From Paramecium sonneborni (taxonomy: Eukaryota > Ciliophora > Oligohymenophorea > Peniculida > Parameciidae), in the NCBI GenBank assembly GCA_905182985.1, contig CAJJDN010000003.1, positions 686,358 through 750,357 on the forward strand: a DNA stretch of 64,000 nucleotides, given 5' to 3'. The notes beneath the pieces were generated by a model that saw only the letters and a list, made by a program, of their open reading frames with translations, ran no database searches and had not been told where the DNA came from. How positions within the stretch are numbered: the first letter of the stretch is position 1; the number at the start of each line of letters is the position of its first letter. Below are positions 26,920-40,926 of the stretch, in pieces. Made by a program: the position numbers and the translations under genes.

Positions 26920-29900
26920 ATGAAAAAAAAAGTGATTGATGCACTGAAAGATGATAAATACATGTTTAACCCAGCTCCTACATATAAAAACGAAAAGGGG
27001 ACTGAAGACAAGCTAAAGAAGAAAAAACAAAGAGAAAAAAAACAACTCTAAAGAAGAGCTTAATTAGCTGAGTACATATCTAGTGATGATGATGGTCCTT
27101 AGAATAACTAACCTATTTTAGATTAAGATGATTATGGTGCATTAGGAGATCTAGATTAAGATATTTTAGGCTATTTTCAAATGAAAAGTCAAAAAATACT
27201 TAATATGACATAAAAAATACCAGAGCAAGTATGATTGATTATGTTTATAAAATAGATTTTTGATATTGGATCCTTACATTTAGGATGTGTATCATCTATT
27301 GGTCCAAATGGAGCATATTTAATAGTTAATTTTACTAGAAATAAAAAAGGATTCGTAGATTAACATAATCTTAGAGATAGAAAAAATATTAATGGAGGGG
27401 ATTATAAAATTGGAGAATATGTTATTACTAAAGTTATTGAAGAACAAAAAAGTAACAAAATTTAATTAAGTTTACATCCTAATATTATTAATGATCAACT
27501 AAGTGTTAATTAATTAGTTATTGGAATGTAAATACCAGGAATAGCCTAAACTTGGAATGAATTTGGAACAACTATTAATTTTGGATCTTAATAATTTAGT
27601 GGATTTATAAATGAGTAAAAACTCAAATGTGGAAGGGTTTATATCTTTAATATCAAAGAAATCAATTACAAAGAAAAAATTGTAATATGTGATTTTGAAT
27701 AAAGAGATGTTTAATTATAAAATAAGAAATAAATATCTAAATACTTACTTAATCCTGGTAATCTTTGGAAATGCAATAATGCAAAATCTATTACTGGAGG
27801 ACAAATTGTTAAATTAAACAAATTTGGAGTTTTAGGATATGTCTTCTAAGATTATCAAATAGAACAAGACAAAAACATATTATGTAGAATAATTGGATTT
27901 GATGAGCCTTCAAGATAAATTTATCTTTCTAGTAAACAAGAGCATATCGAGAATATTATTTACATTCCTCCTTATGAAATTGGTTAACAATATTAAGGTA
28001 TTGTAATAAATCAACCATTATATTCTGGAGCTTATTTAGTTAATGCTATCTTGAATGATGATTAAGTATAAACCAAAAAAAGTAAAAAAGCTTTAAAAGC
28101 TAAATTGCCTAATTTGGGGCCTATTTGTATGTTAAATAAAACTTAAATTCCAGCTGATTAAGAAATCATTGATCATATCTAACGAATTTGCATAATAAAA
28201 GAAATTAACTACTTTGATCATGTTGGATTCGTATCTTTTGAAGTTAATTCTAAACCAAAATTAAGTGATTTAAATATTGGAGCTATTGTTAAAGGTGTTG
28301 TTAAATAAGTGTTACTGAAAGAGGATTCATATAGTGTTTTATTGAAAATTAATGAAAATTTTAATGCTATCTTACCATCTATCTAGATGTCAGATTATCC
28401 TTTAACTAACCCACCTAAATTTAGAATTGGCAGTAAAATTAGAGTCAGAATTTTATAAATTGATGAATAGCATAATAATATTATAGTAACTATGAAACCT
28501 ACTTTACTTACTGATATTAAAGTTTTTAAATCATTAGATGATCTTAATGTTGGAGATACATTATATGGATTTACTATTAAAAAATTAGAAAATGGAATTC
28601 TAGTCAAATTCTTTTAAAATATTGTAGGATTTCTGTCCAATTTGAGTTTTGATGGGCAAAATCCTGATGATATCAAAATAGGTTAAATTATTAAAGTCTA
28701 TGTTAAATATGTAAATTAAAATGATAATAAATTATTACTATCATTAAAAAAAATAGATCCAAAATAAAAATAAGTTAATGAAACTTAAACATAAAATGTT
28801 AAATTAACAAAGCTTATTAAAACTAAGTTAAATTTAGGAGAGAAAGTGTAATGCGTTGTAAGTGCAATAAAAAATAATGTTGTTTATGTTAATCTTCCAG
28901 ATGGTAAATTTGGAAGGATTCATAAGGCATTCTTCGAGTGTTATAGAAATGATGATAGACTATTTAAATTATAAAGTGAATTTGAGAATCTGAATGTAGG
29001 TTCTTAATTAATAGCTTCAATAATTGGAGAAAATAAAGAAAATAACAAATAAATCTTTGATTTGACTTGTTTATCAGATCATATAGAATTAGAAAAAGAT
29101 GTTTAAAAAGATAGCAATAAAATTGTTTATGGCATAATAAAACACATTAAAAGTGATGCAAAATCACCTTTAGTTGTATAAATTTATTATAATTACAATG
29201 TTTTTATTGATGGATGGGATATTGATGTAGAATAGCCGGATATTTTAAATAATTTAGAATAAAAAATTTAATAAGGATAACCAGTCAAAGTGAAGTTGTA
29301 TGAATTTGATAAGCAGTTGAAAGGAATAATAATTAATGAAGATGATCAATAATTGTAATAAAATATAGGTGAAATTTTATATACAAAGCAAATTTATAGA
29401 ATTTTGAGTCATCATGATTCATATATAAGAGTGTAATTAAAAAATAGATAATTTGCATCAATTGACATTACAGAATTATCTGAATTATGGGAATTAAATT
29501 TATTTGAATAATTCCCAGTTGGAAAATGGGGAGAGTGTAGAATAATAGCAAAAGATAAAGTTTATTGGGCAAGTGCTAGAGAAACATTTTTGAATGATAA
29601 ATTATGGAATAAATGTCTCCATCCAGTTAAGAGTAATACAATTTCTTATTAAAAAATGATATTGTCTCTAAAATATGATGTCAGAACATAACTATTTAAA
29701 AAAACTCCATTAACTATAGGTTAAGTAGCTTTGGGATATGTTACTGGAAGTACATATAATGGTACTTTTGTTAAGTTAAACTATGAGACAACTTGTTTAA
29801 TAAGAGGATTTAAGACTGATATTAAGTATAGACCAATAGTATTAATGATTACTCAATTAAATAAGTTATAGGGAACGGTAGATTTAAATTTACTTAAATA

Positions 29901-31393
29901 TAAATTAGATGATAAATAATTAAGAATTGGAGATGTAGTATAGGGTTTGATAGTAAATATAAGAAATGAGAAGGCAGCAGTGAAAATTTTAGGAACTCTT
30001 TAATAAGGAGAGTTGGATAAAAAGGATGCTGAAGGATTGGAAGGAGAAGATGGTTGGTGGGCTAATAAGTTATTTAAGATTGGATAATAAATAGAATGTT
30101 TAGTAATAGGATAAAGATAGAATAAAAATAATTAGACAGTTTTAAGATTAAGCAATATTTAAGAATTGATTAATACTGAAGGAAAGAGGAAAATTGAATT
30201 AGGAGATATTTAATAGGAAGTGATTGATTTACATGAAAGTTTTGAGGAGATGATTAAATAACATTAAATAAAAAATAATGTTGTAGTAGAACAATAAAAT
30301 TAAGATAAATAAATTGAAGAGGAAATATAATAGGAAGTAAATGATGGTGAAGATAATGAACAAGAGGAGGATGATGTTGAAGAAGAAGAATAATAAAACA
30401 ATTAAGTTATTGAAGAAGAAAATGATTAATAAGAAATTAGAGAAGAAGTTTAAAATTTAGAATCAAGAGCTGAATATGAAAAGTAATTTTAATATTATGA
30501 TATTTAGAAAAATATTAACAAATCCTAATTCTTCTGTTATTTGGATTGAATTTGTAGCTTATGCTGCTGAGAATGAAGGAATAGAAAGTGCTAGAAATGT
30601 TATTGAAAGAGCATTAAGAGTTATTAATTTCAGTAATGAATTAGAAAGATTGAATTTATGGACAGCTTATTTAAATTTAGAATTCAATTTTGGATCTGAA
30701 GACAATTTAATTAATGTATTTAAGAGAGGTTGCTAAAATTGTGATGGAAAGAAACTTCACATAAAATTGATCAATATTTACAGGAAAGCACAAAAAGTTG
30801 ACTTAACTGTTGAATTATCAAGAGTATACTTTCATTTATATATTATTATAGTCATTTGTTTAAAAATATAAATAAAGTTGCAAAAGTTGGATAGAATTTT
30901 TGTAAAGTTTAATGGAATGGTAAAAATTACATGATGATGAAAATCCTTAATATTCATTTAAAGATACATTAAATAGGGCTATGTAAAGTTTGAAAAAAAC
31001 TAAATAAGTTAAACTCTTATCCTTTTATGCTAGATTGCAATTTTAAAATAATTAAATTGAAGAAGGAAAAACCACATTTGAAACTATTTTATAAAAGAAT
31101 TCTACTAGGTAAAAATACTTTAAAATATGATTAGAACTGATATATGGTCATAATATTTAGATTTAGTCATTAAATATTGCTAACCTGATGTGGTTCGATC
31201 AATATTTTAAAAGGCAATACACAATAATAAGAAACCAAGAAAGATTAAATTTTTATTTAAGAAATAATTAGAATATGAAAACTAATATGGAGACAGTGCT
31301 ACTATTTAAAAAGTAAAAGAGCAAGCAGAACAATGGGTTTCACAATTTATGTAAAAGGATATACAATAAGAAGATGAAGAAGATTCAGATTGA
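26920..31393 (+). CDS. RRP5: rRNA processing factor RRP5 / PDCD11 (S1 repeats plus HAT repeats)
   Basis: About 1,470 aa. After a Lys-rich start with KKKQREKKQL come many S1 RNA-binding repeats; clear examples are the segments around GCVSSIGPNGAYLIVNF (near 27300), VGFVSFEVNSKPKL and NGTFVKLNYETTC. An acidic linker (about 30280-30450) leads to C-terminal HAT/TPR repeats: NPNSSVIWIEFVAYAAENEG and ARNVIERALRVI, nearly matching human PDCD11. A 27-nt intron precedes the first S1 repeat and a 25-nt intron joins EYEK to the HAT region. RRP5 acts in the nucleolus in both 18S and 5.8S/25S pre-rRNA processing. It ends EEDEEDSD. Confidence 0.92.
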
Positions 31394-31480
31394 TTAAGTA
31401 AACATGTGTATAATTCATATTATATATAAATCAATAACTTAAAAAAATGATAAATTAATAATTTCTAATTAGGATAGATA

Positions 31481-32365
31481 ATGAGTAAAAAGAATATGAT
31501 ACCTAAGTTCATTCTAAAAACGTATTAAATGTTGGAGGTATGATACCTGAAGTCAAGATGTTATTAGGATTAAATTAGTCAAAATATTATAAGCTGGGTA
31601 GAATAAGGAACAGCTTTTGCTACAAATAATTAAGAGCAATTGGAAAAAATTGTCTTAAAAAAATTTTTTAAACATAGTAATTATTCTAGTTTTGTCAGGT
31701 AAGATATCCTAATAAACTTAGATAATTAAATATATATGGTTTTTAGAAAGTTAGGTCCTAAGATGGATTCATTTTTAAACATAATCTTTTCCGAAAGGGA
31801 ATGATGTATTGAACATTTAAATATTTTAGAGAGATGTTACAATATATTAAAAAAAAAAACCAAAAACATTAAGTGATTCCTCTATAGATTGAAGAAGAGC
31901 AAGGTAAAATAATTACAAATTCAAATAGAGTTTCATTTACAAAAGTAATAGGATTAATTTAAAGGGTTTGCTATAGATATAAAATAGACAAATAAATAAT
32001 TAAAGGAAGATATGAAAGTTTTACAAGAGACATCTAAATAGTTGATGGAATAAATTTAAAATTTAGGTTATGTATAAATAATTTCATATTCTAAGTTTAT
32101 TTAGAACTAAAATTCAGATGTTGAATTAAAATTAAAGCAAGTAGGATAAATGTTATCAATAATTACTGAAGAACTGCAAAGTGAAAGTAAATATTTATTA
32201 AATTAATTAGACAAAAAAGATGTACAGTAGACGAATAAATCTGTAATTAGAATCGATTAATTTTTCTAAGATTCAAAAGTTAACTCACCTAATCCATACG
32301 TTGATTATAATAGTACAGCTTTGAATTAATTGGATTATGAATGTTTTATAGACTCGTTCTTATGA
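31481..32365 (+). CDS. Heat shock transcription factor (HSF)
   Basis: 260 aa after four introns (31538-31567, 31699-31721, 31806-31829, 31904-31928). The DNA-binding domain is complete: IPKFILKTYQMLE, IISWVEQGTAFAT, FKHSNYSSFVRQLNIYGFQKV, GFIFKHNLFRKG. The QLNxYGF recognition helix is diagnostic. A linker with EMLQYIKKKN precedes a coiled coil of heptad-spaced Leu/Ile (about residues 120-210), the expected trimerisation region. There is no long activation domain, so this is a small HSF. It would bind nGAAn elements as a trimer. It lies 87 bp downstream of RRP5 on the same strand. Confidence 0.93.
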
Positions 32366-32431
32366 TTATATTAAATAAAAAGAACTGTAAGAAAAAGATA
32401 AATATAAAATACTATAAATGAATTGATAATA

Positions 32432-33351
32432 ATGTAAATTTATGATGTTTGCATAATTGGGGTTCCCCAATAGGATTGTGTTTTGGAGCTGCATTATAGA
32501 AATCAAGAAAATTAAGTAAAGTCATAATGTTGGACTCAATAAAAAGACCATATTTTTAAAATTAAGGACCTCCAAATGAAAGAATAATATTAGTAATATA
32601 ACCATTAAGAAAATTGTTATAATCAATAGGAGCTTGGGATAAATTTAATAGGGTAGAGTAAATCTTTATAAGAGAATAATAATGGATTAAAGTATTTGGA
32701 AAGATTATTTGGAATTGAAAATCAATAAACTCATATAATATTATTGAATATGATAATGTAGTAAATGGATTATTAGAAGTTTATAATTGGGAGATAAAGT
32801 TTGAGACTAAATTAGAAAAGATTGAAGTTGTGGAAAATGAGTATGTCAAAGTGAATGATAAATTTTAATGCAAATTATAAATAGGTAGTGATGGACTTAA
32901 ATCAAAAGTGAAGGAATTTAGTAATATAGGTACATAAAGGTTAGTCAAATAATCAGATGAGGATAGTTTTTACAGTTGAAAGAAATGATGAAGACAATTA
33001 AATAGGATACTAGACTTATTTGTCTAATGGGTAAGATATACAATATAATTTCATAGTTGTCTTTTAGTTTTATTACAATTTTATAATTCATACAGTTCTT
33101 TATTTTGGACAGTATAAATGGATGATTATAAATGTTTAATGTAATTGTCAGATGAAGAATTCCTGAAGACTCTAAATAATTAATTAGGTAGATTTGCTCC
33201 AAGGATAAAGAATTTGAGTAACAAAAGGATGATATTTCCTTTGGAGTCCCTGCAAGCTCAAAGATACACAAAAAAGAATGGACCAAATGAAGAAGATGTT
33301 TTTAATATTAATTATATAATTAATAATGTTCAATTATATGGCAATGAATGA
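32432..33351 (+). pseudogene. COQ6-like ubiquinone-biosynthesis monooxygenase, broken and truncated
   Basis: The order of similarity to COQ6 is clear: a start YDVCII-G with the FAD loop SPIGL, then IGAWDKF, IIEYDNVVNGLL, FQCKLQIGSDGLKSKV (family LLIGADGxxSxVR), SLFWTVQMDD and IFPLESLQAQRY. One base is missing in the glycine-rich FAD loop (near 32464), an in-frame TGA occurs near 32717, and at least one more frame change is needed around 32930-33110. The second FAD motif (GDAAHxxHPxxGQG) is absent: the frame ends NNVQLYGNE at TGA 33349-33351, overlapping the next gene's start by 8 bp. Most likely a decaying copy of a mitochondrial flavoenzyme gene. Confidence 0.6.
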
Positions 33352-34177
33352 ATAATAAGTACGTGAAGGCGTACAAAAATATGGACCAGCTGTTGGTGCT
33401 AGAAAAATAATAGATTAAGAATATCAACATGCTTTAGAATCATTGAATACTGGAATTTATGTATTAAATTATAGAATAAATAAGATTACTTATTATTGTG
33501 CAGAATAAAAATCTGAATGTGCAAGAATAGGTTCTACAAGTAAATGTTTTTGTGGTCATCTCTTTAGTTAACATAAATAATAACTTGGTAAAAAATTTAA
33601 TACTGGATGTGAAAATTGTGAATGTAAAAGATTTAAGTTTGTACCTTCAAGACCAGAAGAATGTGGAATGTATTGGTTACCTCGTAGAAAAGATTTTAAT
33701 ATTTTAACATGGAGACCTCCTTGTAAATGTAATCATGGATGTGAAGATCATCTTCCTAATTATCCATTAAGATGTAAGAAATGTTAATGTTCTGATTTTG
33801 ATTCTTACTTTGCATGCATTGCTTGTGATAGAAGATGGGAATTACATGAAACCCTTTTTGAAGATGAGTCAGAAAGAAAAGCTTTAGGCAAAAAGATTTC
33901 TCAAGATTATCTTCCACTCTCTACTACTCCAGATATTCAATAGCATGTCTTTCAAGATTAAAAATACTAATAAATGCCTTAAAAATTATAATAAGGATTA
34001 GTTGGAAATGATAAACCATTCCCAAAATAAAAAGTTTAAACTAATAAACAACAATAATATACTACACCTTATACTAGACCTAATCAATAATAACCAAAGG
34101 CTATTTAATAATAATAATAACAAAAGGCTATTTAATAACAATAATAACCTAATCAAACCCTTTAAAAGAAAAAGTGA
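33344..34177 (+). CDS. FAM221-family cysteine-rich protein
   Basis: A single exon of 277 aa. The N-terminal part reads REGVQKYGPAVGARKIID; the core has the FAM221 spacing of Cys and His: SKCFCGHLFSQH, GCENCECKRFKFVPSRPEE, WRPPCKCNHGCEDH, RCKKCQCSDFDSYFACIACD, RRWELHETLFE. All these blocks match FAM221A/B, proteins of unknown function conserved in ciliated eukaryotes; the Cys/His clusters probably bind zinc. The C-terminal 80 residues are a Gln-rich tail largely encoded by TAA codons, with a repeated KAIQQQQQ unit. The start chosen is the first ATG giving the conserved N-terminus. Confidence 0.88.
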
Positions 34178-34211
34178 TTAAATATATATATATCTATCAA
34201 TTACATAAATT

Positions 34212-34821
34212 TCACACTCTTCCGCTAAAATCTTTATCTTTAAAAAAATAATATACTACACATATCTATGTTATAGCTATTATTAACAATATTCCTATTT
34301 TTGCTGATGCACACCATTTCACATTTTATTAAGTCTATTCCAATACTAAATTTGTTATAATATTTACGCATTTAATGTGCATTTTATCTATCAGTAATCC
34401 AATTTTAATTTCTATAAATTGTCTAAAAGTTTCTATTAGTTCTTGACAACTCTTTTGACATATCACTAAATTGTTCTGATTAAGCATATTCTTTATCTAC
34501 ACCATCCATATCAAAATCAAAACTCACCGTTTTATACCCTTTGGATAAACTTTTGAAACAAATATAATAAGTGCCCTTATCTCTTAAAAACTATTTCAAT
34601 GCTCCTTCTTTGGTATATTATTTTTTAACTAGTTTTTCTCCATTTTCTGATTCAATTGTAATTTCTGTTTTATTTTCATCCAAACCAGATATTTAATAAT
34701 TTACTGTTAGATATGTATTTCCTGTATATGATTTAACATAAAAACATGTAGGTTTTAAGGTAATCTATACTGATAAACCATAACCTATGTATATTAAAGA
34801 AATCAAATACAATATTTTCAT
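34212..34821 (-). CDS. p24/TMED family cargo receptor (GOLD domain)
   Basis: 195 aa with one 22-nt intron at 34346-34367. Order of parts: signal peptide MKILYLISLIYIGYGLS, luminal GOLD domain (CFYVKSYTGNT ... KGTYYICFKS, with two conserved Cys), a coiled-coil segment with NAHQMLLEQTQQNVKW, a single membrane helix KIGILLIIAITQICVVYYFF, and a short cytosolic tail KDKDFSGRV with the FF signal used for COPII binding. p24 proteins recycle between ER and Golgi and help package cargo. Length is typical (about 200 aa). Convergent with FAM221 at a distance of 34 bp. Confidence 0.85.
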
Positions 34822-34860
34822 CTTTTTTAATATAAATTATAAATTACCTTATTAAAATTA

Positions 34861-36924
34861 ATGAATTAAAGACCAATAAAAAATGGATATCTGTAATTTA
34901 ATAAAATAAGCTAAGATAACAGAAACATATATTTGGACTAAAAACTACTAAATATTATTATTTGGAAGGCACTCAATTTCTTATTTTTGAAGATGACAAA
35001 GTAATTTCGTAATTATTACCAGACTCATATACCATAAGAAAGAATTGATCTATCAGGATTCATTGTTGACGGCACCTGGTAAGAAGATGGTTATTATACA
35101 TTTACTCTCAGACATTTATAATAAGAAATTATTATGCAATTTATTTCTTTGACATATGAAGATGCAGCAGAATGGGTTAATAAAATTAAATAAGCTATTC
35201 TCATTTCAGAATATGAAGCACTGTTCCGCTCGTCTAATTATTAGATTTCTATAGATTAAAATCGATCATATAAATATGATTCTTCAAATGTAACTAAGTA
35301 TATAGAATTTTCTAAATATTCAGAAGTATCCCAGAATATGTGTAAAAATAATTACAACTCTACTAAGAACTAAGTAAAGATAAATGGGTTATTGAGAAAA
35401 CTTTAAAACAAATGAAATTAACAACAATTTAATCTTAGAATAATATTGTGTTGAAAGGTGAGTATATATTCAACACTTCGCTATCAAATATAGCCACAAT
35501 TATTAAAGTAAATTAATTAACTAAATTAAAATAGAAAGGTGGAAAATATTTGGATTTATTTAAATAATCCTCTGATATCCATGAGATTGATTAATTTGAA
35601 TATCATTAAGATTTTTGGCATTTTAATAATGATGGTAAGAAGTATATTTTAGAATCAAAATATATCTAGTTTGATTTTCAGAGAAACAATTCATTCTTCT
35701 TAACTAGAGAATCTATAAATGAAAGTTAATTTCCTATGATTCATACCTCTGATAAAAAATCAAAAAATAATTAAATTCATATATTTAAAATATTGGAAAT
35801 TATCCATGTAGTTGAAGAGGATTCAAAATGTTTTACTTAATATATGCAAGTTGTTAAAAAAGATGAAAATGAACAAATAATAAAAAAATTAATTAAAGAA
35901 TAAATAATTAATCTGTCTATAATTTCAACTGAATTAGATTTACTATTAATATAAATAAATAATGATTAAATACCAATTACATAATCAAGAATTGTAGTAG
36001 GAACAGATCATTCAAATGGAGAAAATTAAGAAAATGAATTTTCTAAAGGTGAAAATATACATTTTCCACCATAAGATAGATTAGGATATGTGGATCATAT
36101 GCTACAGCCTAATCAACCAGCAGCAATATATGAGAAGATGCACAAAAGGATCATACATTAAAATGAAGAATAATTGAAAGCTTTATCAGAATTAAAAGAG
36201 AAAATTGGTCACTTGTATTTGAATGAATAAACTATGATAAGGTATCTGATTGCAAGAAATTACAAAGTCAAAGATACTGAAAAAATGATATTAAAATGTC
36301 TAGTATATAATCATAATTAATATAGTAATGGAGAAAAGAAAATAATATTAATTCTAGAAAGATCTCTGATTATTAAATATATTCAAATGAGAATGTGCAT
36401 ACTCAATTAGGGTTTTCAAGATGGGGTCATCCTATTTTAGTAACAAATGGAATGAATTCACATCCAGAGAAATTTGAAACGGAATAAGGGTTTTCAGAAT
36501 AAGGTTATTTATAATATCATTAAAGTTTAATGGAAGAAGGCATAAGATCGTATAAATTTAATATTAAAAATAGAATGAGAGGATATGTAGATTAATTTAT
36601 TGTGATCATAGATTGCTATAAATTGAAACCAGCAAACTTCTCTTTCAGTGTATTGAAGAATGCATTTATAGAGATATTCAATTACTATCCTGAGAGATAA
36701 TTTAGAATTTATGTTTTAAATACAAACTTCTTGACTAGATCATTTTATGCTATGTTAAAACCCTTTTTACCATCAAGAACTGTTGAAAAGGTTTTATCAA
36801 TGATATTTCTTAGATAAATTTTATAGGATAAGATTTTAGTGAGATTAAGAAAGCATTGTTGAAAGATTTAGATGAGGAAACAATTCCACAAAGGTATGGA
36901 GGTAAAAATATACTTATTTAATGA
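34861..36924 (+). CDS. PH domain plus CRAL-TRIO (Sec14) lipid-binding protein, possible START-like middle
   Basis: The first 110 residues form a PH domain: KNGYLQQKHIFGLKTTKYYY, LEGTQFLIFEDDKVIS, IDLSGFIVDGTWQEDGYY and a final helix EDAAEWVNKIKQAI with the invariant Trp. The C-terminus is a CRAL-TRIO domain: RYLIARNYKVKDTEKMILKC, GYVDQFIVIIDCYKLKPANF, FSVLKNAFIEIFNYYPER, YVLNTNFLTRSFYAMLKPFL, ending PQRYGG. The middle (35,450-36,060) has the size and strand pattern of a START domain but I cannot prove it. At least five introns are needed (34893-34915 ends AAG; 36311-36333; a 23-nt one near 36800). One frame break near 35040 (TIRK/ERID) has no intron. Likely a membrane-contact lipid-transfer protein. 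Confidence 0.75.
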
Positions 36925-37134
36925 TTATGAATAAAAATTATGACAATTATTGATTTACTCTTTTCTTTTTTCGTAATTGGATTACATTCTCAAATGAATA
37001 GAAAAACATAAAATTATTATATTTAAATTCATTATTTTGATATTTAATTAACGTATAAAATTATTTAATTGGGAATGTAATAATGATAAAGGAAAAGATC
37101 TAAAGAAATCAAGAATATAAAATTAACATATATT

Positions 37135-37588
37135 TCATTTATCAGTTGTCTTTTGTTCATAATAGTTGTAGGAGTGAAGAATTTGATTATTTTGTCTGAC
37201 TTCTATTTTTAGATTATTATATTTTTTATCGATTTTATTAGAAATCTGGCACACTAGGGATTTTTTACCATTTAAAACATCTATTATTTCAGAGGGAGCA
37301 GATCGTTTATTGTTTTTATAATAATGTATTAGAGATTTTGCACTAGAGTAATTTAGATTCAATGCTTTGGCAACCTGATATTATTATGTAAAAGAAAACC
37401 TCTTTAATCTATTTGCCTTCCTGGAAAACTTGTCGAAATAGTTATTATTGTTGTTCTATTGGAATTTTGTGAATCCTTCTGGTGTTGGATTTAGAAATAA
37501 TTCTTTTAGGAATATAATCCTCTCCATCAGAAGTCTAAGTACTAGAGATTTCATCCTCAAAAAGTAATCTTTTGTCTTTCTTACTCAT
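37135..37588 (-). CDS. Small helix-turn-helix protein
   Basis: 142 aa with a 25-nt intron beginning GTT and ending CAG. The N-terminal 60 residues are acidic then basic (KKDKRLLFEDEI, YIPKRIISKSN). The centre is a homeodomain-like HTH: FQEGKQIKEVAKALNLNYSS followed by AKSLIHYYKNNKR, as in recombinase or sigma-like HTH segments (x-G-x-x-I-K-E-V-A-x-x-L-x-[IL]-N-Y). The rest is Lys/Asn-rich. Similar short HTH proteins form families in Paramecium and Tetrahymena; DNA binding is likely, target unknown. Confidence 0.6.
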
Positions 37589-37807
37589 TATTAATAACTA
37601 AGATAATAATAAATATTATAGTTTCAGACATTTAATAAATTAATTTCAATAAAACCATATCTTGCTTTTCTAGGTTTATTTATAATTAACTATTGAATTG
37701 AAATGTTTTCAGAAAGTAGGAAATGATATAACAAATACATATAGAATTATCATATAAGTATTAACAGAAAGATATAAATAATAATATATTTTTTATTTGT
37801 ATAAATT

Positions 37808-38433
37808 TCATTAAGCTGCAACGACAGGAGGTTTTCTCATTTCTTTGACAAATCTCTCATAAATTTCGTCTTCTCTCTATTTCAATTCTTATGCAGTTTT
37901 AGGGGCATAATAATTAGGATAATCCAAGCCTTTAATTATAAATTAGATATTGTTACCATATTTTGTAATTTTTAATAATTGTTTCTCAACATAATTGACA
38001 ACCTTTGATGCATCAGCCCAATTTCTATTAGCATTAGCTCTATGACCCAAAATAAAAGGAGTTCGTAATTGGAAGTATTATTATTAATAGTTCTTTATTA
38101 TAGTAATGCATCAAATACCAAAGCTTTATCCAATCTAGCACTTATATGATAAAGATTTGTAATTCTACCTGATTCATGATTAAGAAATACTCTCATATGA
38201 TTTAAAAACAATTCACCTTGATAATAAAATTCTCAATTACCAATTCTCAATCTCTTTGCAAATGCTTCATATTCATATTCAGTCAAATCAGGTCTCATTG
38301 TACTAAATGAGGATTTATAATATTTGAAATGCTATTCAGTACTCATTTAACGAGCATTTATAGCTACTCCTCTTTCTGGATCTATGTAAACTTCATCGGT
38401 GTCTGTGCCTCTCTAATTTCTTAATTGATTCAT
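37808..38433 (-). CDS. Hypothetical protein, 191 aa, possibly mitochondrial
   Basis: Two introns (24 and 26 nt, both ending AAG) give a clean 192-codon frame. The protein starts MNQLRNQRGTDTDEVYIDPE and continues QHFKYYKSSFSTMRPDLTEY. Conserved-looking pieces follow: RIGELFLNHMRVFLNHESGR, TPFILGHRANANRNWADASK, IIKGLDYPNYYAPKTAQELK, and the end YERFVKEMRKPPVVAAQ. It is soluble, mixed charge, without signal peptide. The style recalls ciliate-specific subunits of mitochondrial complexes or mitoribosomes, but I cannot name a family. Confidence 0.6.
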
Positions 38434-38472
38434 ATTAATATAAATATTAATTTTTTCAATATAAATTTTGAA

Positions 38473-39179
38473 ATGGAAAAAAATAAACCATTTATAATTA
38501 AAAAGCGAGAAGGAGATTCTTTGCTGCCTCCTGATTGTGAAGAATTTAATGATTTGATTGAAGATAAAATTAGATTTTTGTAAAGTTCAAATATATTCAT
38601 TATTGTAAGCTAACAAATAATAATCTTTAGTGTGCATTCATATATTAATGTATAAGATTTCTATACTATTTTTTTCATTATCGAACAACATGTTATACAT
38701 ATGCAATACTATGTTTAGTTATAATAGGGGGAAATATTTTCTGGATTGCAAGTTCAACTTATGGATTTCTTGGCATAAATTCAAAATCATCTTCAGAAAT
38801 AGGAAAATATTTATGTTTGACATCAGCAGTCTTAGCTATTAGATTAATTACTTACTTTTTAGTATGGGCTCTTATGTAAGGATATGCATAACAATACAAT
38901 TTTTTATCTAAAACTAGATTATTATAAGAAAATACAACTAATACTCCAACTTAAATTACTGAAGATTAGAAATAAGAAATTATTTGTGGATAACTTTATT
39001 AAGGAACTTTAATGATGGTCTAAGCTATCATTGAAACTATCTTTTTAGGAATCATTATCTACTTTGTTTTGTAGGTCAAAAAATATATTGCAAGTAAATT
39101 TTCTATTTATTAATTAGATTATGAAAGCAATTAACAAAAAAAATAAAGGAATTGGAATCTTTAAGCTTCCATCGTTTGA
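38473..39179 (+). CDS. Multipass membrane protein of unknown family
   Basis: 226 aa with a 26-nt intron at about 38607-38632. The start MEKNKPFIIKKREGDSLLPP is cytosolic-looking with an acidic stretch ECEEFNDLIEDK-like. Then follow four hydrophobic segments: YAILCLVIIGGNIFWIAS, CLTSAVLAIRLITYFLVWAL, MMVQAIIETIFLGIIIYFVL and an N-terminal one around SSNIFII. A polar loop rich in Thr/Gln lies between spans 3 and 4. No signature motif; transporter or small channel cannot be argued. Confidence 0.6.
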
Positions 39180-39224
39180 TTACAAAAATTGTAATTAATA
39201 TATATTTTATTATATTCTATTCAA

Positions 39225-40775
<1,551 letters not shown>

Positions 40776-40926
40776 CTGATATTTGTTTTGAATTTTATAT
40801 TAATTATAGATATTACATTACTATTAATTTTATTTACAATATCACTGTATCTAAGTATATAGTATGATTTAAAACTGCATTTTAATTAGCAAATTCACAA
40901 TTAATTTATAATGTTAGGATAAAGAT

